Shown one piece after another: positions 1-10,375 of a stretch of DNA of 64,000 bases. Numbering within the stretch: the first letter of the stretch is position 1; each line of letters opens with the position of its first letter. The position numbers and the translations under genes are program-made. The notes beneath the pieces were generated by a model. That model ran no database searches, had not been told where the DNA came from, and saw only the letters and a program-made list of their open reading frames with translations. The stretch covers positions 1-64,000 of the forward strand of contig NXFV01001972.1 of NCBI GenBank assembly GCA_002803225.1, given 5' to 3'. This DNA comes from Gamarada debralockiae (taxonomy: Eukaryota > Ascomycota > Leotiomycetes > Helotiales > Hyphodiscaceae).

Positions 1-463
1 TGATTCGGGAGATGCGCTCTACTCAAACTATCTTCGTCGTTGTAGCAGCTTCCCTCTTATAACTCTTCCACAATCGCGTCATTGTCGATCTTTTCGTTCC
101 AGTACTCATACGTATATAAGAGTTAGGACCTCGCCCAGCTCTCTGAATTCAAAGTGAATATGGCTTAGGTTTCCTGCCCATGACAACCACGACAAGGCAG
201 TGAGTTCTAATTAATTCCTAGCACATTATTTCTTATAAAATATAGACATCGACTGAATCAGCTGTCTCCAAGAACTTCTAATCCTGCTGTATATTGCTCG
301 TCTTTTCCTGTTCCTCTGACTTGATATTCCTACATTTTTCTGTAAGTTTTGGAAGTTTCGGGGAACTCTAGGATAACAATCAAATGAAAAGGGGTAGGAT
401 CATCTCACAGATCGTCACACCTCCTGCCTCATGCATTACCTTTCCATCGATCTCAAAAGTGGG
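1..463. other. Left-end stretch without a recognised gene
   Basis: I see no coding exon here. It lies downstream of the broken Kelch gene, which runs leftwards, so its proximal part may be that gene's old 3' UTR. The short open frame near 384-686 on the plus strand is the antisense shadow of the Kelch C-terminus. Confidence 0.5.
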
Positions 464-2269
464 TTACCCGCGCGTATCGCCCAACGGATCTAGCTTTTTA
501 TCATTTTCGGAGTACGAATATGGCCCTTCACGTGTTCGTGAGAGGTGTCGACGCCAAAGCCACGCCACTAAAACCGCAATAATAAAGAGGAGGCTGAGCA
601 CAACACCGAGAACTGGTCCAAGGTATTTTGATTTTCCAGAGCTTTTCGTTACTGGTGTTGGAAGTGTGGACGGTAGTAAGTTGTAATCTTCGAAGTTTCA
701 TATGCCTCGCTGAAGAGGCTTGAAAGGTTAGAGTTTGTGAAGCCAAGCGGGGTCAGCACGATTTGAGTTGCGCCGCCCGTAGCACTTCCTCCAATCACTG
801 AAAGGATTGCCGTTGGGACGCTGTAATTACTTCATATAGTTGGATTGTACTCATCGATCCAGACACCGGAGGAGAGATTGAACACCCGAACGAAGTCTGG
901 GAGGCAGGTAAGAACATTTCCTCCCAGAGAAGTGTATCCCCCAACGACGATCATTTGATCTGGATAAGGCTTTGCACACACGTGCCCTGCCCGGCCATAA
1001 GTCGTATCGCCTGAGTATAAATTTCGTCCAGTGAAGGATGGAATGGAGAGTACCCAGACATCGTCACTGAGGGTCTGGGTGATGGAATAGCCGTTAAAAC
1101 CACCATACCAATATATATTATGACTAGAGCCATCCTGAGCTAATGCGAGAACAGAGCATCCTTGAATTAACGCGCTTGGAACATCGCCGGTAGTAATCTG
1201 CTCGTACCATTATTGCCGAGCAATGTCGTAAACTGAGACTGTGGACGTAAAGGTTTTACTAGTTTGAAACTGCGAACGTTTTTCAGTTGAGTAAAAAAGC
1301 TGGGTTTTGATGCCGTGGGGGAGGGAGGAAGGCGCTTATACCTTCGGTGGAAGTTGTCGGATTGTCCGTCTGGTTAACATTTGAATACGACGGGTCTATT
1401 ACTCCTCCAATGGCTACCAATATTCCCTGCTCGGAGAGTGGCACCCATGCTATTTGGGCACCGGCACGCAGTGGGACTGAAGGAGGAAGTGAGTCATCTG
1501 ACCACACTGCGTTTTGCTGCACTGTCATATTTAATTGGATCAAAATTGTTGATTCCGCGTCTGCATTTACGCTTTCGTTAGCTGGTCCAGGGTCGAGATA
1601 GATTTCCCCAAAGCTGACAGCTCGGAGACCTCCAAGGTAGAAACCTAATTTCTTGGATGGGCACTGACGGATCCCCCATATGCGATGTATCGAGTGATAC
1701 CATCCGGAAGTGCGCTGGAGTGGAAGCCCAGAGATTGATTGGTCGCCCCCGAGGCATAGAGGTTATACGAGGCCACTGAGGTGGCTGCTGAAGTCGCAAC
1801 GGCATCCGTCATTTCCATCACACCGCCGTAGAGAAACCACTCACAGTCATTCACGAACATTGCTCCACTGATGCAAAAGGGTGCCACAGTCCCGCTTAAA
1901 TCTTTGGTAAGCGGTTTAGAGAATGTGGTGCTGGTGTTTTGTGACGAATTAAAAGATTACTGAAGTTGAGAGCGAAGACAAGGCCAAGTGGATTGCCATC
2001 ACTTATGGGCTGGCCATAGGTTCCATCCGACAGACCTGGCAACCACCATTGGAACCCGCCATCAATATAGAGTGTGTCGCGGACCACAGCAGCTAATGTT
2101 CGTTAAGATATTGGTCTGAGCCTTGAAATTTTAGTGGAGACTTACCTCGAAGATTCTGCCACTGACAGAGGGTCGTATTGACCCGACCTGACGTCCATCC
2201 CGACTCTTGTGCGACAACAAGTTGCACAAGGAGTGAAGCAAACAGGATCAAAACTGGCAAGAAGTACAT
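464..2269 (-). pseudogene. Kelch-repeat / galactose-oxidase-type beta-propeller membrane protein, multiply broken
   Basis: The gene starts at 2269 with a clear signal peptide (MYFLPVLILFASLLVQLVVA), followed by an intron at about 2145-2095 (donor GTAAGT) and propeller blades with motifs such as YIDGG, DGAMF-like GAMFVND, YGG and GGFNGYS. Near 540-630 there is a membrane segment (LGPVLGVVLSLLFIIAVLVA) followed by basic residues. A second intron (GTATAAG...CACAG) fits near 1340-1243. This is the usual order for large fungal Kelch proteins with one C-terminal membrane helix. The frame is broken by single-base shifts near 1935-1945, 1658-1662 and 645-660, and by in-frame stops at 1210-1212 (CAA to TAA) and 832-834 (TGG to TGA). 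The call of pseudogene is secure; the last residues and exact 3' end are uncertain, because the stop at 464-466 may itself be a lesion. Confidence 0.85.
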
Positions 2270-3313
2270 GGCAACTTTTGAAATTGGAAATCCGCTTTGG
2301 AATGCGAAACACGAACATCGAAGAGATTCAGAGCCTTGCTATATACGGGGTATGAAAGTGAACGTCGCCAGGGGTTTTTGTCAGTCTGAATTGGGAGCCG
2401 CCTAGTACACCATTGAAGCCACTCCGGCGGAAAATAAATGAACCACGGTATGCAACCTTGGAGCTTAGCCACTGGAGAAAACGGGAGCTTCTGAGATGCA
2501 CGTGGGAAATGGCACCTCGCAGCTGCATCTACAATTGGACGAGATGCGGGGATTGTGATGCGATGCCTGAACTTGCTTGCATTACTACGCCCTGTTCACC
2601 CTTCTTGAATAGAGTGATCTGTACTTAAACTTGCAAGAAATTGGAAGCAACTTGAGCGGCAATTGTTAATAAGATAAAGAGACGCCAAAGAAGTACATAG
2701 AGCACAAAACGGATTCACAATGATACTGGTAGCTAACATAAACTGTGCCCAAGCAATGCCCAGAATTTCATATCGGGTGCTGTGTTCTCCATTGCGCGGA
2801 AAGGAAGAAGCCATTGGCAACCGATTGACAGCCGGCCCCCAAATTTTGGATGATCTGAGCACCCATATTTATTGTAACAGCTGCGCGATACAGTCGATAC
2901 CCAAATCTGCCACAATGCCAAGCCTCTCTAAAAGCGGGTCCGGTCTAATCCCAATTGGGCTGCCGGGCCCAACAACACCTTTGTGCTGCTTTATCTTAAG
3001 CTGCTCAACAAGCATTGAAGCTGCAGCCTGCTTCCGCACCCTGCATATCTATTTCAAACAGACCTATCAAGTTGTATTAACCAGGGAGGTCCATAATAAG
3101 CATGCCTATCCTGACCCCACAGATGGAGAACTGAGGGATATTCAAGAGTGGGGAATTGGAGCCCCTCGGATACAGTATTCCCGTGTGCGGTGCACCTGGC
3201 TCACTGCAAGTGCGACTAAACCAACAGTAAAATTTCCTCCAACAACTGCCGCACCATTATTCTGGAAGGCTCATCACGCTTCTCTTTTTTTCGTTTGTGC
3301 TACTGAATCTGAC
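2270..3313. other. Intergenic region between the Kelch relic and the Zn2Cys6 gene
   Basis: The two genes are divergent here, so it should contain both promoters. A long open frame covers 2720-3412, but only its last part (from the ATG at 3314) looks like protein; the upstream part has no recognisable domain. No repeat stands out. Confidence 0.5.
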
Positions 3314-5005
3314 ATGCCGTCATCAGCAGCACCTTCGTTCAGAGCTGGTTACTACCGGCTGAAAACAACTACAGGATGTCTGACATGTGTGTATGCTCTA
3401 ATCATCGTTTAAACCTGTCATTTCAGTACAGGCTGCCCCTCTGGCAATACAGTTCAATGCTAACTTTCAAAATAGGTCGCCGCCGCCGCAAGAAATGTGA
3501 TGAGATTAAACCAACCTGCACGGGCTGCACCCGGAATCGATTGACCTGCATCTGGCCCCCGGGGATAACAGATATAAATCGAAGACTACGATTCAAAACA
3601 AGAGCCACACCCCAGTCGGCCCTCAAGGATGATGCGGCGTTCGATTCGAAAAGCTCTGTCCCGGATGGAGCTCGGTCATACCCGTCGCGCCTCAGTAATT
3701 CACCGAGGTCACTGTTTTGTGGAAGCTCCAGTTCTGTGACCGCCATTTCGATACACGATGATGCTCAGTTTTCCGTTTTGAACTACTGCATAAACTACTA
3801 CCTTCCAATCCAGGTTCACCACTATCCCGACCACGATCCCAAGGACCAGTCTTACCTCATTTCCATGAGCCTTCATTGTTCACCTCTTATGAACGCCCTC
3901 CTTGCTTGCTCTGCTTTGACTTTGAGGTCTGGGATAAAAGACTGGCCGTCTTTCGCAATCCAAAGTTACATCCGAGCTGTGCATGAAGTCAGGCTCTGTA
4001 TTGCAGATGGCAGCTTCACAGGAACAGAGGATCGTCTCTTGGCCACAATAATGTGGCTTTGCATCTTTGAAGTAACACATCTCCATATTGCCTCCGTAAT
4101 TTTTTTGCTGACTTACTCAGATCTCACGACTCGATGGTCGATGTTCAAAAAGCAGTACGCATCTAGATGCTTTTTCGAGACTTCTTCGTCTTCGCAACCC
4201 TATGGATCGAGTAAAGTCGTCTCGAGCAGCTCTCTCCTTCGAACGCATCTGTGTTGAGTATTTCATATACCACAGCGCGACTCTCATGATGTTTGATCAC
4301 ACTGTCGACCCATCTTGTGATGTTGGATTATTGCAAGAAACTTATCAGGCATGCCTCACCTCCAACGAGAATAGTCTTCTCACACAGGCGTATCATTCAC
4401 CAGTCTTGGGAGCTCCTCATCAATTGTTCGTCATCATCATCAATGCCACGCAGCTGACTCGAGCACCGAATACTCCACTAGCAGAAGTGTCTCTCCCTGC
4501 TCGGATTCATTATTCCCAAGTAGTCGAGTTGCAGCGGACCCTCGACCAGGACGCTTGCAGTAAGGGAAAGTGGCCAGGAAGACTATACGCCCTTGCTACG
4601 CGAATTCTACTCCTCAAAGTGCTCTCTTCTACGGATGATCTCCATATTGAAAGTCAAGGTGCGGAAATCTCCGCTGTTGCTTCCGATGCCCTGCAGCAAT
4701 TGTCGATCCAGTTGCTCGGAAGAGTGTTCGGGAAGTATTGGCTTTGGCCACTGGCGATCCTTGGTTCAATTATGACGCGAAGGAGAGATATTAACCTAAT
4801 CCGAGATAAGATGGATGCAATATCTTATCGCAGTCATGCCAACGCCGTCAAAGTTGTCAGATACCTGTTGGAGAGCATTTGGGCTAATAACCTCATGACT
4901 GAAGGGTGTGACTACTCTTTGGAAGGATTGGCAACATTTCTAGACGGAGGTATCATGGATCGCACTTCATCCATCTTGTCACTATGGGCAGAAGATTCAG
5001 CATAA
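3314..5005 (+). CDS. Zn(II)2Cys6 fungal transcription factor
   Basis: A likely nuclear DNA-binding regulator of 517 aa. Exons are 3314-3386, 3476-4071 and 4121-5005; lengths sum to a complete frame. The first intron splits the second cysteine codon of the zinc cluster. After splicing, the six cysteines are at residues 22, 25, 32, 39, 42 and 49, the C-X2-C-X6-C-X6-C-X2-C-X6-C binuclear cluster, with the basic run RRRRKKCDEIKP. The second intron (GTAACA...CTCAG) lies after the CIFE motif and restores the frame into a long C-terminal region of the kind found in Fungal_trans_2 regulators (PF11951). The start was chosen at 3314 because it gives the short N-terminus usual before such clusters. It converges on the flavoprotein gene and lies about 1.5 kb from the amidase, which it might regulate; that link is only positional inference. 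Confidence 0.85.
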
Positions 5006-5098
5006 TCTTTAGGGATACTAATCAATACGGAAATAATTGGTTTAGTTATCTCGACACCCAGAGCAGAAGATTAAGTCAACTCACGCGCCATATGTGGA

Positions 5099-5938
5099 TT
5101 ATGCCTCCTTCGCAGCAGCCAAGGCAGCCTCCTCATTTCGCTCATTTCCTTGTCGAATAAAGTCCTCCACATGAGCAGGAACGCCTTCTGGCCCATTCTG
5201 AGGCGCCGGAATTGGCTCACCCATCACCTCCCAGATTGGCACAACGCCAGCCCAGAACCTCCCCCGCACATTCTCATCCTTCAAATCAGCCCGATCATCG
5301 TGCGGCAACCCAGTCCTGACTTTTGCGCTCCCAGCAAATATCTTTACTCTCAATATCCTCGTCGATGTCATCTCTGTCTTAGTAGGCGGCGACCTCGAGT
5401 TCTCCCAACGATCCGGAACAACGGAATTCGTGATGAGCTGCATTGCCCAGAACTTCTCATCTTCGTCATTCACTGTCTGAGCGTATCCATGTAGGACCGC
5501 CGACCGAAAGTTGTAGCTGTTGTGGAATGGAGCTAGGGCGAGAACATATCCATCTATCTTCGTTGCTGCGATGCAAATGGGTAGTCCTTCGTCTCCTTGT
5601 GTGATGGCTTCTTGAGCAAGTCTCATGATGCGCGAGCTGATTGAACCGTGGAGGTAGCAGTCCAGTGGTTCAGCGATGCCTGCAGACTGATTTGGAAAGA
5701 ACCCATTTGTCCGATCATGGGGAGAATGGTTGGGAGTGGTTCTGATGCATCTGGGGTGAAAGAAACATGGACAACTGGACAGTCGTTGACGATGCCATGA
5801 ATAGTCTCATAGTCATACGCGGCTGTTGGCAATGTATCAACTTGTGTTTATGGGAGTTGAATCAGATCTGAAATGCTCACCTCTGTCCCTCAGCCTGTTG
5901 ACTGTGTTGACTTTGAGTTTTGGGAAAGAGTCTGCCAT
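5099..5938 (-). CDS. Pyridoxamine 5'-phosphate oxidase-like flavin-binding protein, with one apparent frameshift
   Basis: A split-barrel flavoprotein of the pyridox_ox_2 type (PF12900), a family of small FMN-binding proteins whose substrates are mostly unknown. Exon 1 is 5881-5938 (MADSFPKLKVNTVNRLRDR) and the intron 5823-5880 is phase 1. Exon 2 reads AAYDYETIHGIVNDCPVVHV, a hallmark of the family, and continues to the stop at 5099. Near 5695-5700, after IGQMGSF, the frame shifts by one base; the other frame then continues with PNQSAG, LDCYLHGSISSRI and MRLAQEA through to the C-terminus. The shift lies in a T-rich run, so it could be a base-calling error or a real, young mutation. No other lesion is visible. 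It is convergent with the Zn2Cys6 gene and divergent from the amidase. Confidence 0.75.
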
Positions 5939-6540
5939 TTTGGATTTTTAAAGTGATTGAAATTCTGCGACAAGACGGGAGAGTTTTGACACTTTATACA
6001 TTTCATTTGAAATTCGGGCAGCGTCACATTGCACCAAACCAGACGAGCATCCGCGAGAAGTGTTGGAGAAGATCTTAGTTGGGCCGGCTTAGAGCGAATC
6101 ATGTGTTGGAGCTCGCTTTTCCACAGAAAAACGCTTTCGTTGACCCACAACTTTAAATTGTTCCTAGAAAATCAAGTCATCCGATATTATCGTCGACCTT
6201 CTTCATTGCAAGCATAATCTATCAATCCGCCCCCACTTTGGTTCGTGCGAGGTTCAAGTGGACCAATCACCTTTATGAGCGCGCTTTCGGTTGGGGTTCA
6301 ACCAATAACATGGAAGAGCGCGTCTCAACACCGGCATTAAGACCACCAGTGTGTATCAGCCTGACAGACCGAAAAGGTCACATTGACGTACCTGGATTAT
6401 GATTGAGGGTTTCCAGGGCTCAGGAACGGGTCGAGAAGGCTGCTTAATGCTCCACTCGCAGTGATTGAGGCAATGGGAAGGATATATAAACCACAAAAGA
6501 ACTCTTGACACGCCTTGCGCACTTGGATCGAATCCATATC
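5939..6540. other. Divergent promoter region between flavoprotein and amidase genes
   Basis: About 600 bp with no coding exon. It should drive both genes. Apart from a TATA-like box near the amidase start I see no repeat or distinctive motif. Confidence 0.5.
6483..6490 (+). promoter_or_regulatory. TATA-like box upstream of the amidase
   Basis: TATATAAA lies 51 bp before the amidase ATG, a plausible core-promoter position for a fungal gene. The assignment is by sequence and position only. Confidence 0.4.
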
Positions 6541-8554
6541 ATGGCATGGGAAACCAAAGCTAGCGTAAGTATCCTCCCTCTAATGCTCATGTTATGTACT
6601 GACCTTCAAATCTCAGGCGGCGCGAGCTCAACTCGATGCGAAAATACCTCCTGAGTGGTGGCTCGACGCATCAGTAGTTTCTTCAGCACCACGTTCAGTT
6701 CTGCCACTTTTCCCTAAGGTTTTATCTAGCCATGAAGTTGAGATCACCAGCACAAAAGATGCTACATCTCTGCTCAAAAAGCTCCACTATAGAGAGTGGT
6801 CCTCGGAGGAGGTCACCAGAGCTTTCTGTCACCGGGCAGCTGTTGCACATCAACTCGTCCGCTGCTTGATGGACATAGATTTTGGAGCTGCTATAGCACG
6901 TGCTAGGGAGCTCGATGACTACTTCAATAAGACTGGAAAAATTGTTGGGCCCCTCCACGGCTTGCCAGTCAGCATCAAGGTAAGTACTCCCACTGAGTGT
7001 GGCGAACTCGTCTGATGTTCATTTAGGACTTAGTCTGTGTGAAGGGAATGAAGCACACATTCGGCTACATATCATGGGCTGATCGAGTCGCTGATTCTGA
7101 TGCCATCGTTGTTAACGCCCTGCGAGAAGCAGGAGCTATCATCTACGTGAAGACCGCGATGCCTCAGACAGGGTTGGTTAGTCAAGTCCAATATTTTTTG
7201 GGACGCTTCATCACGATTGACCATTTATATTGCAGTCTCTAGAAACAGTATCCAATCTCTGGGGACTGACTCCCAACCCCGCCAACACTCTTTTGAGTGT
7301 GGGTGGCTCATCCGGAGGCGAAGGGGCGCTTCTCGCATGTCTGGGCTCCCCAATCGGCATTGGAACCGACAGCGGCGGCTCCATTCGAGCCCCATCTGCA
7401 TTCAATGGGCTTTATGCACTCAAGCCGTCGTCCAAACGCATCAGTTATAATGGCTGCCAGAATGACGCAAACGGCATTGTAGGTGTGGCGTCAGCCATTG
7501 GTCCGATGGGAAGGAGCCTTCGAGACATAGAGTTGATGTGTCAAGTGCTGTGTGATGCCGAGCCTTGGTTCAAGGATTCGAATATTGTTGAGAAGCCCTG
7601 GGTAGGTGTGGGAAAGTTTGAGAAGGTTTGTGTAGGAGTAATGTGGTGGGATGGGGTAGTCATGCCACACCCTCCGATTCAGCGTGCGCTGAAGATGGTA
7701 GTGGAGGGGCTGCGTGCTGCGGGACACGAAGGTAGGCACTCTGTTCTCAAGGTGTCCGTTTGAATTCTGACTACGAAAAAGTGGTTGATTACACACCGTA
7801 TAGACATGAAGAAGTCAGAGACCTGAGCGTAAGCTCTCCGCTGCCAATCGTCCATTTCATACATTCACCTAACCAATCCACGTCCAGAACCGAGTCGCAT
7901 TCCCAACAGACGGCCAAGAAACCAAACAACATGTCCTAGCATCAGGAGAGCCTTTCATAACCTCCGTGAACCGAAGTCTCACCAGGCTCAAATCATCAAC
8001 CGTTCCTGAGCTAGTGCAAAGTTACCGGTAGACGTGCCGCACTCGATCTTGCACAAAGACAGCAGCTCACAATTCTAAAAGTGAACAAAAAACTTTCAAG
8101 GACAAGTACCTACAGCACTGGAACAAGACTTCCCTCCTGGCGCACACCGGGAAGCCCATTGACGCAATCCTCGCTCCGACCGCTGCCTCCTGTAGCTTCC
8201 CGCATGACTTCGATGTGTACACTTCCCTTCTCCTTCATTTTCCAAATCCCTTTTCCCAGGTAGGCTTACTCAAAACGCAGATACAAAAACTATTTCGCGC
8301 CCTGGAATCTACTTGATTACCCCTGCGTCATCCTCCCTGTCACGGCGGCGGATAAAATCATCGACAACCGTGACTCGCAGTACCAGCCGGTCAATGGCAT
8401 CGATAAGGAGAACTTTGATATGTATGACCCAGAACTATTTCATGGCATGCCGGTCGCGCTGCAGTTGGTTGGGCGGAACTTGGCGGAGGAGAAGCTGCTG
8501 GGTGTTGCGGAGTTGGTGGATAGTGCCGTGCATGGAGTTTGCTCTTGGATTTAG
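6541..8554 (+). CDS. Acetamidase-type amidase (amidase signature family)
   Basis: A predicted 542-aa amide hydrolase of the amidase signature family, the group that includes fungal AmdS. Eight exons: 6541-6564, 6617-6979, 7027-7176, 7236-7731, 7782-7828, 7888-8027, 8082-8216 and 8281-8554; every junction keeps phase and the total is a full frame. The catalytic Ser-cisSer-Lys triad is visible: Lys129 in GLPVSIKD, the serine pair in GGSSGGEGALLA (about 204-205), and the nucleophile Ser228 in GIGTDSGGSIR. The C-terminus carries the family motif HGMPVALQLVGR. Length matches family members of about 540-560 aa. No signal peptide is seen, so it is probably cytosolic. The intron at 8028-8081 is the least certain: the alternative is a pair of compensating frameshifts in a decayed stretch. 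Substrate cannot be read from the sequence; nitrogen scavenging from amides is the usual role. Confidence 0.85.
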
Positions 8555-8831
8555 GATATATTCTACGCCTTCCTTCAAAGAACCGAGTTTGACTGAAGGA
8601 GCTTCTAGTGATTCAAACACACCTTAATTAAACTACATCGCTTTTCTTATTGCCTCGTTTGCCATCCTTCCTTTGTTCTTTGTCAAACCCGGTTCATTAG
8701 CTACAAAGGCGCCTGTATTCAAAGGCCGAATGCAAACGAGCTTTCGTGCGCAACAAGGCAAACTTCTTCCATTCTCTACCTTTTCCTTATCTTTCTTATG
8801 AAGTAGAGCCTAAGGTGTATTCAATATCACA

Positions 8832-9846
8832 ATGGGCTTCGGATATAGTTTTTGGCGACTTTATCGCAGTGCTCCAGCTTGCAAACCAATTAAGTGGCCA
8901 ATTTGCTGAGACTCTAGAGTAATTCAAATTAATCTATCAATCTCAAACGAGTAGGTCGACCTATTCGGTCATTTTACCCATACTTATCGTTCATCCCCAT
9001 AGAGTTTCGGGTCTCTCGAACATCCTTCTGATATCGCGAATATCCTATCTCGACAGGCGCTTACCGACTGGCGGAAGAAAGCTTTAGGATCCCTTCTTAA
9101 TGAATGCCATAACGTCCTTACCGCACTAAGGACAGTGGTAGGCGAGAATTATTGCTTGAAGCTGTCCAATTCCCAGAGTATGAGAAATCGCGAAAAGTAT
9201 GGAAGTGACTGAAATGGGAGCCGGATGATAATCAGGAGCTTCGATCACGCGTTACCGTGAATGATGGCCTCTTGAACGCTTCAATGGAAGCCTAATAAGA
9301 TGCCTCCTTAACGTCCAAATTAATGCGAAACGCAAGCTGATCTCTCCCAGCACAGTTGCTTCGGCGACAATAGACGGTGTGGAGCGATTGCACGCGTCAG
9401 GACACTCAAGAGCATGAAGTAATCCTCGAGTGGCTTCTTAATTCTGAAGAGTTCCAAACATAGTTAAAGACCAAATAAGCAGACATTATTGTGTCCAGAC
9501 ATTCCCAGAGCGGGGAAGACAATTCTCACATCAATTGTAGTGGACGAGCTCACGCTCGCTTCTATATAAAAAGAGCATTAAGATTGCATACATTTATTAC
9601 AACTTCCGACTCCAAAACGACCAGAAAGTTGGGATATTCTCGCAAGTTTGCTAAAGCAGCTGACCCAGGGCCGGCCTTCTCTGCCAGAGACCGTCAAATC
9701 TCTCTATCATAGTCATAAGTATAGGCGCACGTGACTATGGATCGATAAAATTTCGAGAACTCTCCAGTCTGTGGCTGTTTTGTTCTCGAGAGTTTTTATC
9801 ACTGTTGACGCACTCGATGAATGCCAAGTAGCAGGTGGATGTCGAG
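8832..9846 (+). pseudogene. NACHT-type NLR (STAND) protein gene, decayed and truncated
   Basis: Fragments in all three plus frames, in the right order, match fungal NACHT/ankyrin-class STAND proteins, which act in non-self recognition and regulated cell death. From 8832: MGFGYS, then FGDFIAVLQLANQLSGQF typical of the N-terminus. Near 9005-9150: LEHPSDIANILSRQALTDWR and LLNECHNVLTALRT. Near 9190-9300: KWEPDDNQELRSRVTVN. Near 9487-9540: [20 protein letters not shown], the Walker A loop (DIPRAGKT for the usual GIPGAGKT). Near 9650-9835: ASLLKQLTQGRPSLPETVKS and RVFITVDALDECQ, the Walker B segment. Several stops (TGA, TAG, TAA) and frame changes separate them. Homology stops abruptly near 9846, where a G-rich sequence begins; no ankyrin or WD repeats follow. 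It is clearly non-functional as read. Confidence 0.8.
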
Positions 9847-9938
9847 TGAGTATTAACCAAGGGGGTGGGGGGAGGGGGAGCGAAGCAGGGGCTCTAGGCG
9901 GCAAATGAGAAGCGGTTAGGCTATTAGGTCAGGAGGAG

Positions 9939-10100
9939 GTCAGTCCCAAGGTTTCTGAGGCTAGGAACAGATAGTATGGGGACTGAATCAGGAAGAGGCA
10001 CATACGCAGGAGCGGTGCAAACCCAGGGACCAGGGAGTCCAGAAGAGTTTTTGTTACTAGGACTAGGGGCCAGTCCCGAGGTAGTCAGGGCCAGGAATGA
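9939..10100. repeat. Pair of degenerate 32-bp direct repeats
   Basis: Positions 9939-9970 and 10069-10100 share the pattern (G/T)CCAGTCCC(A/G)AGGT followed by AGG(C/G)C(T/C)AGGAA, 130 bp apart. Similar to the remains of a duplicated unit; origin unknown. Confidence 0.5.
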
Positions 10101-10267
10101 TAGACAAGCCTTACACGAAAATGGTGAGTATGTAGGCAGTGGGGAGTAGAAGAATCTCGAAGATAACCAGAACTGGGTTTTACCCGAGGTATAATAATAT
10201 ATTTACAGTTTCCTAGGAGGGACAAATAGGGGTACTACATAGCTTTACCTCGTTTAGCCTAAGAAAT

Positions 10268-10325
10268 AATCAATCAGTCAACCAATCAATCCATCAATCA
10301 AGCCATCAGTCAACCAATCAATCAT
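10268..10325. repeat. Imperfect AATC-type simple repeat tract
   Basis: About 58 bp of imperfect AATCAATC / CAGTCAACC units just beyond the stop codon of the lectin gene, inside or next to its 3' UTR. Confidence 0.7.
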
Positions 10326-10375
10326 TTAACATTAAACAAAAGTTGATCCCAATACCCTTTGGACAAAACAAAAAC

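Larger units (their letters stand above)
9847..10375. other. G-rich intergenic stretch following the NLR relic
   Basis: It opens with a run of G (about 9859-9878) directly after the last NLR-like codon and contains two degenerate direct repeats and a tetranucleotide tract listed separately. No coding exon is recognised. The sharp change in composition suggests an old rearrangement or insertion that removed the NLR 3' part. Confidence 0.5.

Noticed and set aside
2720..3412. 230-codon open frame on the plus strand
   Set aside because: Only its final 24 codons match a family (start of the Zn2Cys6 cluster); the rest has no domain and the family's usual start is the ATG at 3314.
6240..6265. tRNA-like GGTTCAAGT motif
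   Set aside because: No cloverleaf arms or A-box at the right distance could be found.
9491..9712. Plus-strand open frame as a small gene
   Set aside because: It is an out-of-frame shadow of the NLR P-loop region; the meaningful reading lies in another frame.
10268..10325. CRISPR-like array from repeated AATC words
   Set aside because: Units are only 4-8 bp, imperfect and contiguous with no spacers; this is a eukaryotic simple repeat.
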